62,165 nucleotides of DNA from Planctomycetaceae bacterium. GTDB taxonomy: Bacteria > Planctomycetota > Planctomycetia > Planctomycetales > Planctomycetaceae. Below the pieces are notes generated by a model. It saw only the letters and a list, made by a program, of their open reading frames with translations, was not told the origin of the DNA and ran no database searches. A program made the position numbers and the translations under genes. Shown here one piece after another: positions 44,804 to 52,876 of this stretch. The stretch covers positions 1 through 62,165 of the forward strand of contig PBSL01000012.1 of NCBI GenBank assembly GCA_002726205.1, read 5' to 3'. Numbering within the stretch: position 1 is the stretch's first letter; each line of letters starts with the position of its first letter.

Positions 44804-47800
44804 AACGACTCGTAGGTCTTTGGGAACCGTACCAGCAGCCAGCGTTGTTCGTATTGCAGGCAGTGTGACCAGCCCAGGTTTTCAAACAGGTCACGACGCT
44901 TCTTGACGTACCAGAAGTTCGGTGGTGTACCGGGATAGTATTTCTGGAGCCATTTCAGCGCGACCGCCGGTCGTCCTCGACGTCGTTCGCGGCGGATGTG
45001 CAGCAGCACGTACTTCTTTTCGGTCGTGTCGACCCAGTTGGACAGTTCCTTGAAATTGTCTTTGAAGGCCTTGTCGTGAGCCGGCTTGTCGGCGACAGGA
45101 TGTTTCTTGATCACGTCGGGCAATTCCATGTAGGCCAGTGCTCGCCCTTTTCGGTAGAGGGCATCAATGAGCACATCCCTGTCGGCGGAACGACCGCCGC
45201 GTCGACCGAGTGTCCTGGCCAGCTTGTCAATGTCGATGGTTGCGATCACCGCATCGGCCGCCGCCACGACTTCGGTGAGCCGTGTCTTGCGGTGGTCGCG
45301 ATGATCGAGTCGCTCGAGGCGGGTGATCAATACCGTTGGATGTTTGGGTCGGACCTTCAACAGTTTCACGGCCAGTTCCTCGAATTCCTTGCGTCGAGTT
45401 TCGAAGGGAATCCTCTGCAGTCGATCGACGAGAAACTGATGTTGGTCCTTCGCGAAGTCACCAGCAGGTCGTTTCTTGGCTGCCGGCTTTGCCTGCGGGG
45501 TCCCCGGGACCAGGATCGACAACGGATAACCACCCGGCCTCCGGCCCGCTCCGTGACGCGACGTGTCGTTTCGTCCATAGGTGACCGACCCGAGCAGGAG
45601 TTCGCCCCCGGAGACCGACGAGGGGATTTGTGCACGAGTTGGCGAAACGATGAACAGCGACCGGGTCTGGCCTATGGCCAGCGATCCTGACGGAGTCGCC
45701 GAGCTGCCACGGGCCCGGGCCGTTCGATTGGCGGCAAATGACAGCTTGATCGTCTTGGACAGCTTGCGGTCGAGTGCCAACAGCAATTTCTTGTGGCGTG
45801 CCAGCACACCCTCGTCGGTGTGCCTCAACTGCATTCGCAGAACATAGGAACCGGCCGGTAATCGCAACGAATCCGGAAAAGTGTCGTCACAGGCGACGCG
45901 TCGTTTGTTGCTGTCAAAGACCATCCACAACTGTGTCCCGAAAGGCGAGTCGTAGAGCATCCCGTCGAGGTCGGGGAAACGGGGGGTCAGGGTGCCGCTG
46001 CGTTTCTGCTCGAAGGTGTATTCGAGAAGCAACCGGCTGATCTGGCGATCCCGTGGCAAGGAGTCTCGTTCCACCGACAGCGGTTCCAGAACCGAGCGGT
46101 TCGGTGAAATCAGGGTCCGGTGAGTAGACAATGATGCCTGGGGCGCCAGTCGCTCGGCGGTCAGTTCGTTGTGCAGGCGAACGCGGCTACCACCCTGCCC
46201 GGCTGTCAACGATAGCGAGTGCTGGTCAGGGACGATGCCGTGAAAACGGACGGCACAATCGACAGACGACGCTCCAAGACTCGACCAGTACTGGGATATG
46301 CAGACTTCCAGCAACCGCCCGGGGGTGACGGGAACACTCTGGACGGTCTCGGCTCCCGGCCTGAGCGTGAGGTACAGGCGAGACTGGTCGTTGCTGAAAC
46401 TTCGACCCGGCCGCAACTGGACCGTGTGCAGTACGAACCGCCGGTTTCGGCCGGCAGTGTCGGGTCGCTTGGCCGGATCCGACGATGGTGGCTCGCTTGC
46501 CGGGGCCTTGGCCGTGTCGGGATGGAGGGTCAGCGAGATATCTGCCCAGCTGGCCCCTCGGGGAACGTCGAGAAATCTGCGGGTGACCTGGCCGGGTTCG
46601 AACGCAAGAACTTCCTGCCAGGAGGTCGTCGACGGCCCGGTTGTCGGGTGCGGCTTCAGCACGGTGATCGGGACACGAGCAACCGGTCCGCGAGCCGGGC
46701 GTTCGCTGTCCCGGATCAGCACCTCTCCGAAATGGGCTCCGGGTGTAAGGTGTGTCGGATCAATCGTAGCGTTGAAACTGGCACCACCATGAGTCAACAG
46801 CACCTGTTTGCCGCAGTCGATCCAGTCGGCTGTCGCTTCGAGATCCAATTTCAACCGGTAGGCGATCCGATTGTTGTTGTCGGTCATTTCCGGAAATCTT
46901 GGTGACAATCTCACCAGTCGTGATACCGGCCGGGCTGTCTGGTGAGCATCGCGCAGGTAGACGCCGCGTCGTCCTCTTCCTCCACTGACGCGGACGTCGA
47001 TTGGAACCTGCTCACCGGGTGATTTTGCGTGGTCCTGGAGATATTGCCATGCCTTGTCGACCTGCAGCAGCCCGGGCCCCTGCCCGAATCCATCGGCGGC
47101 AGTTCCCTTGATCGGTCGCGCCGTGTTCTGGATGGCACGTCGCAGGCTCGTCGGGGTGTAGTCGATCTCGTGTTGTTTGAGTGCCGAAACCAGCAACGCA
47201 AGGTTGCCGCAGGCATTGGGCGAGGACATCGAGGTGCCGTTCATTCGCATGCTGGCCTGCAGCGTCCAGGTGGGAACCGGAGCAATCGCGCCACCGGGAG
47301 CAAAGATGTCGACACCGGAATCTCCGTCGGACGTGGGGCCACGGCTGGTCCACGTGTAGGGCATGCCCGGCAGGATCTTCCGTAGAGAATACTCGGACCG
47401 CATCATCTCCGGCGAAACGTAGGCTCCCACGCCCAGCAACGCCGACGTCGTGCCTCCCGGTGAACCAACCGTCGACAGGGCCGGACCGGCATTGCCGGCA
47501 CTGGCGACAAAGACGACCCGGTGGCGATTGACCAGCTCGGAGAACAGCGACGTCAGGCGTCCCGTGTCAGGCAGGTTCGAGGGTTCCCCGTAACTCATGT
47601 TGACCAGGTCACACTTGTTGCGGAGCACCGCCCGCAACCCGCGGACCAGGCCGGCACCGGTTTCCATCGATCCCAGCCTCGTATCCCCGATTTTTACCGA
47701 GACGATTTGCGCACCGGGGGCGAGTCCGTTGCGTTGAGGCTGCCCGGGATAGTGTGCGGCAACGATCCCGGCGACGTGAGTGCCGTGAGCACCGCAGGTG

Positions 47801-48687
47801 GTGACGATCGACAACGTGTTGCCGTTGTTGAAGATGTTGACCGAGAAATTCAGCAGGCTGGCCTTCGAGAACGTGCCGAAAGCGGGTTCATCTCGGTAAT
47901 TGGTCAACACGGTCTCGTCGGCCAGGTCACCGTCCTCGTCGGTATCGACGGCCGCCCGCCACCGTTTTCCGTCGTGGAAGACAACACAGTCGAAGATCGG
48001 GCCGGGATCGGCGACGTTGCGTCCCGTTGCGGCCAGTTGGGTGATTCTTTCGGCGAGTTCTTCACGTTCAAGTCGCTGGCTTGCGGTCGGCCGAGGATGC
48101 TGGCGATCCCAGGACTGCAGTTCCTGTTTCAGCCGGTTGTGGGTGGTCCGTTGATGCCGCTCCCAGTCCCGACGGCGTTCACTCTTGAGCCGTCCGACCA
48201 GGCTGGCTGGAAACAGGTCAAAGGCCTGCTTCCAGCCGAGGTGGTATTCGCCGCGAGGATTCTTCCAGTCTGCCGGGATCGAGAGTGTGCGGCCGGTCAG
48301 GCCGAGGATCTTGCCGCCCGAGGCCGGACGGACCGTCGAGGTGTTGACATCGCCGCTGCCGGTCCCATCGATCAGATCGATGACCTTGACTTTGCCTTCG
48401 GTCGTGGTTCGCAACCCGGCGGCCCCGGGATCGACACCCGTGTCGAAGATGGCGACGACGACGCCGCGGCCGTCGAGGTTCTTGTTGGTTGCCAGCAACC
48501 GCGTCGCTCCGGTTTCAACCTTGGGCAGAAGACCCCGGTCGAACGGTGGCGTTTTCGAACCCGGTTTGTCGGCCGCCGATGACGAATCGAGGGCAAGCAA
48601 CAACCCGAGGGATGCGAGGATCAGGAGGTGCGGAGATCTGTCGCGGAGACATCGTGAAGGACGTCTTCGCCTGGCAAGCGGTGTCAT
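44800..48687 (-). CDS. Tripeptidyl-peptidase II-like subtilase
   Basis: 1295 residues from the ATG at 48687; a TTG at 48702 is an alternative. A signal-like hydrophobic segment lies near 20-40. The subtilisin triad is complete: Asp82 in VAIFDTGVDPG, His301 in CGAHGTHVAG and Ser486 in NGTSMSSPNACG, with Asn399 of SAGNAG in the oxyanion hole. The long insert between Asp and His (IDLIDGTGSGDVNTSTV onward) and the 750-residue beta and helix-rich C-terminal part match tripeptidyl-peptidase II, which removes tripeptides from N termini and forms huge complexes in eukaryotes. The MFS gene lies 24 bases upstream on the same strand. Confidence 0.9.
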   Translation of the reverse strand: MTPLARRRRPSRCLRDRSPHLLILASLGLLLALDSSSAADKPGSKTPPFDRGLLPKVETGATRLLATNKNLDGRGVVVAIFDTGVDPGAAGLRTTTEGKVKVIDLIDGTGSGDVNTSTVRPASGGKILGLTGRTLSIPADWKNPRGEYHLGWKQAFDLFPASLVGRLKSERRRDWERHQRTTHNRLKQELQSWDRQHPRPTASQRLEREELAERITQLAATGRNVADPGPIFDCVVFHDGKRWRAAVDTDEDGDLADETVLTNYRDEPAFGTFSKASLLNFSVNIFNNGNTLSIVTTCGAHGTHVAGIVAAHYPGQPQRNGLAPGAQIVSVKIGDTRLGSMETGAGLVRGLRAVLRNKCDLVNMSYGEPSNLPDTGRLTSLFSELVNRHRVVFVASAGNAGPALSTVGSPGGTTSALLGVGAYVSPEMMRSEYSLRKILPGMPYTWTSRGPTSDGDSGVDIFAPGGAIAPVPTWTLQASMRMNGTSMSSPNACGNLALLVSALKQHEIDYTPTSLRRAIQNTARPIKGTAADGFGQGPGLLQVDKAWQYLQDHAKSPGEQVPIDVRVSGGRGRRGVYLRDAHQTARPVSRLVRLSPRFPEMTDNNNRIAYRLKLDLEATADWIDCGKQVLLTHGGASFNATIDPTHLTPGAHFGEVLIRDSERPARGPVARVPITVLKPHPTTGPSTTSWQEVLAFEPGQVTRRFLDVPRGASWADISLTLHPDTAKAPASEPPSSDPAKRPDTAGRNRRFVLHTVQLRPGRSFSNDQSRLYLTLRPGAETVQSVPVTPGRLLEVCISQYWSSLGASSVDCAVRFHGIVPDQHSLSLTAGQGGSRVRLHNELTAERLAPQASLSTHRTLISPNRSVLEPLSVERDSLPRDRQISRLLLEYTFEQKRSGTLTPRFPDLDGMLYDSPFGTQLWMVFDSNKRRVACDDTFPDSLRLPAGSYVLRMQLRHTDEGVLARHKKLLLALDRKLSKTIKLSFAANRTARARGSSATPSGSLAIGQTRSLFIVSPTRAQIPSSVSGGELLLGSVTYGRNDTSRHGAGRRPGGYPLSILVPGTPQAKPAAKKRPAGDFAKDQHQFLVDRLQRIPFETRRKEFEELAVKLLKVRPKHPTVLITRLERLDHRDHRKTRLTEVVAAADAVIATIDIDKLARTLGRRGGRSADRDVLIDALYRKGRALAYMELPDVIKKHPVADKPAHDKAFKDNFKELSNWVDTTEKKYVLLHIRRERRRGRPAVALKWLQKYYPGTPPNFWYVKKRRDLFENLGWSHCLQYEQRWLLVRFPKTYESF

Positions 48688-48726
48688 GGGAACGCTCGGC
48701 AAGAGGGTCGAAACAACGCGAGGCGT

Positions 48727-50106
48727 CTATTGTAAGGTGCCCGGACAGCCAATGGGTGGGGTTTCCTCGAGATGCTCGTCCCGTCGCGGTTCGGACATGC
48801 CGATCGTCATCAACCCGCCCAGGGCGACGATGACGCTGACACCCACGAAAACCGGCGGAAAGCCGATCAGGTCGACCAGCAGACCGACAAACGGTGCCAC
48901 GACGAAAGGGACGGCCATTGCCAGGCTGAGGGTACTGATGTAGCGAGGATGCTCTGACGGCGGCGCCAGTTCCAGGACATAGTTGTTGATCGTTCGGCAT
49001 GTCAGTGGAGTCAGGCCGAGAAAGCTGAAAGGGATCCAGAACAGGCGGCCACCGTCGCGGACGAGTGGTGAGGCGAGCAATATCGCCACCAGAGGGACCG
49101 CAGCCAGCAGAAAGATCTGGATGCGGATCGCCAGACGGTTGCCACGCGAATCGGCGATTCGACCGAAGACAATGCTGAAAACACCAAAGCCGATGTTCTG
49201 TGCTACGACCCAGTACATCAGGTGCAGGCCCTCATCGGCATCGTCGAGATGAATGCGACCGAGTTTCTGATAGTGAGGGAATGCGAGTTGGACGGAGATA
49301 AACAGCATGCCGACCACGGCGATGCGTCGAAACGCCGGGTTGTCCCAGAAGAGTCTCCAGGCGGCATGAAAGACCTGTCGTGGCCGCGGCCGTTCGGTGC
49401 CGACGACGTCAGCCGGTTCTGCGATGAAGCCGGCCGACAATCCCGCCGCAATGAAGCCGCCGGCTGTGACCAGGAAAATCCAACCGAAACCGTGATCTGG
49501 AAGCCCGAGCCATCTCGGGAACAGGATCACGCTGCAGGTCACCGCCACCAGGGAACCCAGCAGTCCTGAAATCAACATCAAGCGACCGCGCCGATTGTCC
49601 CGGATGAGTTTTCCCTGGACGGTCGCGAAAGCCAACCGGTTCAATCCGGTTCCGACGAAGCAGATCGTGTAGCAGGTCAGGAATAACACCGGTAGCCAGC
49701 CGGGGCGCCGGGACTGGTCGATCGAGAACCAGGTAACTGCCAAGACGAAAAACGGTAACGCCATCAGGAGCGTGGCTCCCATCAGCGTCCATTTCTTGCG
49801 GCCGGCGTTTCGCAGTCGCGGCGCGTAGAGTAGCGGGGGCAGGCTGCTGCCGATGCGATTGAGGACGGGCAAACAGCCCCGGAGCCACCCGGCACCGGCG
49901 ATGGTGTCCAGGAAGGCCGGCATGATGACCGTTTCGGTTTTGAAGATCCAACCGAGTCGCAGGCACACGAAATGCAACGACAGCGAGAGGATGTTTCGCT
50001 TCTCGTTGGCGACGATGTCGGCGGCATCGTGGGAGGTTTCGACCGGCGGGCTACAGGACGATGGCCCTGGATCGTTCCCGGACCCGTCACGGGTGTCGTC
50101 GGCCAT
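48727..50106 (-). CDS. MFS transporter
   Basis: 459 residues from the ATG at 50106. About 12 hydrophobic segments follow a 35-residue polar N terminus. FGRIADSRGNRLAIRIQIF is the loop between helices expected of major facilitator proteins, and DNRRGRLMLISGLLGSLVA is a similar cytoplasmic turn. The sequence does not point to a known substrate class; the atypical first helices (AFLDTIAGAGWLRGCLPVL) recall a planctomycete/verrucomicrobial MFS group. The subtilase gene starts 39 bases after this stop on the same strand, so the transporter could export or import material linked to peptide breakdown. Confidence 0.85.
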   Translation of the reverse strand: MADDTRDGSGNDPGPSSCSPPVETSHDAADIVANEKRNILSLSLHFVCLRLGWIFKTETVIMPAFLDTIAGAGWLRGCLPVLNRIGSSLPPLLYAPRLRNAGRKKWTLMGATLLMALPFFVLAVTWFSIDQSRRPGWLPVLFLTCYTICFVGTGLNRLAFATVQGKLIRDNRRGRLMLISGLLGSLVAVTCSVILFPRWLGLPDHGFGWIFLVTAGGFIAAGLSAGFIAEPADVVGTERPRPRQVFHAAWRLFWDNPAFRRIAVVGMLFISVQLAFPHYQKLGRIHLDDADEGLHLMYWVVAQNIGFGVFSIVFGRIADSRGNRLAIRIQIFLLAAVPLVAILLASPLVRDGGRLFWIPFSFLGLTPLTCRTINNYVLELAPPSEHPRYISTLSLAMAVPFVVAPFVGLLVDLIGFPPVFVGVSVIVALGGLMTIGMSEPRRDEHLEETPPIGCPGTLQ

Positions 50107-50169
50107 GTCGAAGAGTGTCGCTGAGAAGGAGCGGGACAGGCAATCGAGTGTGTGGTGGAATTGGGGGAC

Positions 50170-50201
50170 GGTCAAGTCCGCTGACGCTGCAGTGCTTGAC
50201 C
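50170..50201. promoter_or_regulatory. Inverted repeat between divergent MFS and CCA-adding genes
   Basis: Two perfect 7-bp arms, GGTCAAG and CTTGACC, are separated by 18 bases in the 148-base divergent gap. The spacing suits a dimeric regulator binding both arms on one DNA face less well than a close palindrome, so an operator is possible but unproven. Confidence 0.3.
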
Positions 50202-50254
50202 CGGCAACGGCGGGGAAAGAGAGTAGACGCGGCGAGATGCTGGAGAGGTTACTG

Positions 50255-51490
50255 ATGGTGGAGACGGATCAGCGGAGGGCGTTTGCTCTCGAAGTGGTCG
50301 AAACGCTGGTCGACGCGGGATTTGACGCCGTGTGGGCCGGGGGGTGCGTGCGCGATCTGCTGCTCGGGCGGACTCCCGGCGACTACGACGTCGCGACCGA
50401 CGCGCACCCCGATCGCGTTCGCGAAGTCTTCGGTCGATCACGGACGCAGAGCGTCGGTGCTGTTTTCGGAGTGGTGCTGGTGCATGGGGACCGCGGGTTG
50501 CCGATCGAGGTGGCGACCTTCCGGACCGAAGGAGCCTATCACGACGGTCGGCATCCGGAGGTCGTGCGGTTTGTGACACGGGAGGAGGACGCCAGGCGGC
50601 GCGACTTCACGATCAACGGGATGTTCATGAATCCACGCACAGGTGAAGTGTTCGACGACGTCGGTGGGCGTGAGGACCTGGAAAAGCAGGTGGTGTGCGC
50701 GATCGGCGATCCGGAATCGCGGTTCGACGAGGACAAGCTGAGGATGCTCAGGGCGATTCGGTTCACGGCGTCGCTGTCCTTCACACTGGACCCGGCCACG
50801 GCCAAGGCGATTGCCGCTCATGCCGAGGAGATCTTGGTCGTGAGTGCCGAACGACTGGCCGACGAGTGGCGGCGAATGCTCGGCGAATGTCACAGGGGGC
50901 AGGCCGTCCGACTGGCCGCTGAAACGACGTTGCTCGAAAAGATCTTTCCCGAGATTCTTGCCGATGGAGAGGATGAGGCTGTTCGGCGAGTCGACGCCTT
51001 GCCCGGGGAGGCTGGTTTCCCGCTGGCCCTGGCTGCGTTGCTGCTTGATGTCCCCGATTCGTCAGAGACCTGTGCGCGGTTGAAACTTTCGAATCGCGAA
51101 ACCGACGAGGTGGTCTGGCTGGTTGCATCGCAAAACGGATTGGCCGGGGCAGCCGGCCAGAGAAAATCGCGACTGTTTCCACTGCTGTCCCATCGATGGG
51201 CAGATCAGCTGCTGGACCTGGTCGAAGCCGTGAGCCGATCGGCGGGACGGGTGAGCGAGGACGTTGCCTGGTGCCGGGATTTGTTGGGACGGGTGACGCG
51301 GGACGAGTTGGATCCGCCCGAGTTGTTGAGTGGTGATGACCTGGTTGCCGACGGCTTGAGTCCTGGCCCGTTGTTCAAGACACTGTTGGACTCGTTGCGG
51401 GCCGCCCAACTCGACGGTGAAGTGCAATCCCGGAACGAAGCGTTGGTCTTGGTTCGGCAGCTCAAGAGGAAACGAGGGAACAATGAGTGA
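50255..51490 (+). CDS. CCA-adding enzyme / poly(A) polymerase family protein
   Basis: 411 residues from the ATG at 50255, which has GGAGAGG six bases upstream; an ATG at 50237 is an alternative. The nucleotidyltransferase domain is clear: WAGGCVRDLLLGRTPGDYDVAT holds the class II catalytic DxD-type site, RRDFTINGMFMNP and FDDVGGREDL follow, and EDKLRMLRAIRFTASL starts the neck domain. It adds CCA to tRNA 3' ends or a short A-tail to RNA, and the two classes are hard to separate by motif alone. No HD domain is evident. Its last 8 bases overlap the start of the following oxidoreductase gene. Confidence 0.9.
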   Translation: MVETDQRRAFALEVVETLVDAGFDAVWAGGCVRDLLLGRTPGDYDVATDAHPDRVREVFGRSRTQSVGAVFGVVLVHGDRGLPIEVATFRTEGAYHDGRHPEVVRFVTREEDARRRDFTINGMFMNPRTGEVFDDVGGREDLEKQVVCAIGDPESRFDEDKLRMLRAIRFTASLSFTLDPATAKAIAAHAEEILVVSAERLADEWRRMLGECHRGQAVRLAAETTLLEKIFPEILADGEDEAVRRVDALPGEAGFPLALAALLLDVPDSSETCARLKLSNRETDEVVWLVASQNGLAGAAGQRKSRLFPLLSHRWADQLLDLVEAVSRSAGRVSEDVAWCRDLLGRVTRDELDPPELLSGDDLVADGLSPGPLFKTLLDSLRAAQLDGEVQSRNEALVLVRQLKRKRGNNE

Positions 51491-52589
51491 CAGTGTAAGG
51501 ATCGCCATGGTCGGGGCCGGGGCCGTGGCCGACTATCACCACGTTCCCGGGATCCGTGTGGATCCCCGCGCCGAGCTGGTCGCTGTCTGCGACCCGAATC
51601 AGGAGCTGTTGCAGCAGCGACAACGGGATTGGGGACCGGTGCGGGCGGTGACCGACTACCAGGAGATTGCCGAGGCCGACGACATTGATGCCGTGATCAT
51701 TGCGACTCCGAATTTCACGCACAAACCGATCACGCTGGCCTGTGCTGCCGCAGGCAAACACGTGATGTGTGAGAAGCCGTTGGGGGTGAGCTTCGAGGAA
51801 TCAGCCGAGATGTATCGAGCGGCCCGTGATGCCGGGATCCGGCACATGACCGCGTTCACCTATCGCTTTGCTCCTTCGATGAAGTATCTGAGGCAATTGC
51901 TCGTCGACGGCCAATTGGGCACACCGCGTCATTTTCGCAGCCAGCGGTTTCTGGACTTGCCGGAAACGAGTTGGAGTTGGCGGCAGTACAAGAAACTGGC
52001 TGGCGCTGGAGACCTGTACGACATGACGATTCATCGAATCGATTTTGCGCAAGGGTTGCTGGGATCGATCGCTTCGGTCTGCGGGGCGGTGGCCCAGTTT
52101 GCCAGCAGGACCGAGACCGTTGACGGTGGCAGTTGTGATCCTTCGGAGGTCGATGACTGGTCGGCGTTGATCGGTCGCTTCGAGAACGGTGCCGTCGGTG
52201 TCTGGGAAGGAAGTACGTTAATGAAAGGGCGTCACAACGACGGGTACGGGTTTGAATGGGCCGAGATCAACGGCAGCGAGGCCTCGGCGGTCTACCAGTT
52301 GACCGACCCAAACAACATCCTGATGGGCCGTCATGGCGAATCCTTGCAGAAGGTGCCGGTTCCAGCGGAATTCCTGGTGGCCACCGGCAGCCCACGGGAT
52401 CCGTCGGCCGGGGTACCAAGTGATGTTTTTCGACACGACCTTGTCTGGGAATTTGTCTCGGCCATCGTTGAACAACGCGATGCGGTGCCGAGTTTCCGTG
52501 ACGGGGCTCGAGCCCAGGCGGTTGCCGATGCCGTCCTGGAATCCGACGAGCAGGGCCGCTGGGTCGATGTCGCCTGCGAACTCGATTGA
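51483..52589 (+). CDS. Gfo/Idh/MocA family oxidoreductase (cytoplasmic)
   Basis: 368 residues with the start ATG at 51483, overlapping the preceding stop codon by 8 bases, which suggests coupled translation. The Rossmann domain opens with VRIAMVGAGAVADYHHVPG, and ELVAVCDPN provides the cofactor-ribose Asp. MCEKPLG is the substrate Lys motif. Later blocks include DLYDMTIHRIDFAQGLLG and EFVSAIVEQRDAVPSFRDG, normal for the family. Unlike the gene at 24548 there is no Tat leader. An NAD(P)-dependent reaction on a sugar or inositol derivative is likely; the substrate is unknown. Confidence 0.93.
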   Translation: MSDSVRIAMVGAGAVADYHHVPGIRVDPRAELVAVCDPNQELLQQRQRDWGPVRAVTDYQEIAEADDIDAVIIATPNFTHKPITLACAAAGKHVMCEKPLGVSFEESAEMYRAARDAGIRHMTAFTYRFAPSMKYLRQLLVDGQLGTPRHFRSQRFLDLPETSWSWRQYKKLAGAGDLYDMTIHRIDFAQGLLGSIASVCGAVAQFASRTETVDGGSCDPSEVDDWSALIGRFENGAVGVWEGSTLMKGRHNDGYGFEWAEINGSEASAVYQLTDPNNILMGRHGESLQKVPVPAEFLVATGSPRDPSAGVPSDVFRHDLVWEFVSAIVEQRDAVPSFRDGARAQAVADAVLESDEQGRWVDVACELD

Positions 52590-52606
52590 CCATGGTCGAA
52601 ACGGCT

Positions 52607-52624
52607 GCTAAAAGGGCCTTTAGC
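52607..52624. terminator. Hairpin after the oxidoreductase gene
   Basis: GCTAAA and TTTAGC form a 6-bp stem around AGGGCC; an inner AAAG/CTTT pairing with a bulge is an alternative. It lies 17 bases after a stop codon and before the small basic gene. It lacks a T-tract. Confidence 0.4.
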
Positions 52625-52670
52625 CTGTCGAGGCAAGCGACTCAGTTGATTCCGCTCCAGGACGCTACCA

Positions 52671-52850
52671 ATGGGACGTGTTGAACGCACTCGAGAAATC
52701 GCACGACGACGGAGTCGTCGGGTGCAGATCAAGAAGCTGCGTCAGCGGTTTGCTGCCGCCAGCGGCAAGAGCGAGAAGCAGGCGATCATGGAGAAGGTGC
52801 GGAAGATCAGCCCGCTGGTCGACTTCGAGAACGAGTCGTCTGCCGGCTAA
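52671..52850 (+). CDS. Small basic protein of 59 residues (DUF6800-like)
   Basis: 59 residues from the ATG at 52671. The N-terminal half is one basic helix (MGRVERTREIARRRSRRVQ, then IKKLRQRFAAAS), and the second half contains EKQAIMEKVRKISPLVDFE. This pattern resembles a short planctomycete family annotated as DUF6800. The function is unknown; a ribosome- or RNA-associated role is only suggested by the charge. It lies 81 bases after the oxidoreductase stop, with a hairpin between, and converges on clpB, whose end is 26 bases away. The open frame is short, so coding status rests on the family resemblance and the even codon pattern. Confidence 0.6.
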   Translation: MGRVERTREIARRRSRRVQIKKLRQRFAAASGKSEKQAIMEKVRKISPLVDFENESSAG

Positions 52851-52876
52851 GGCCCGCACAGCGCGACGGCCGTGCG

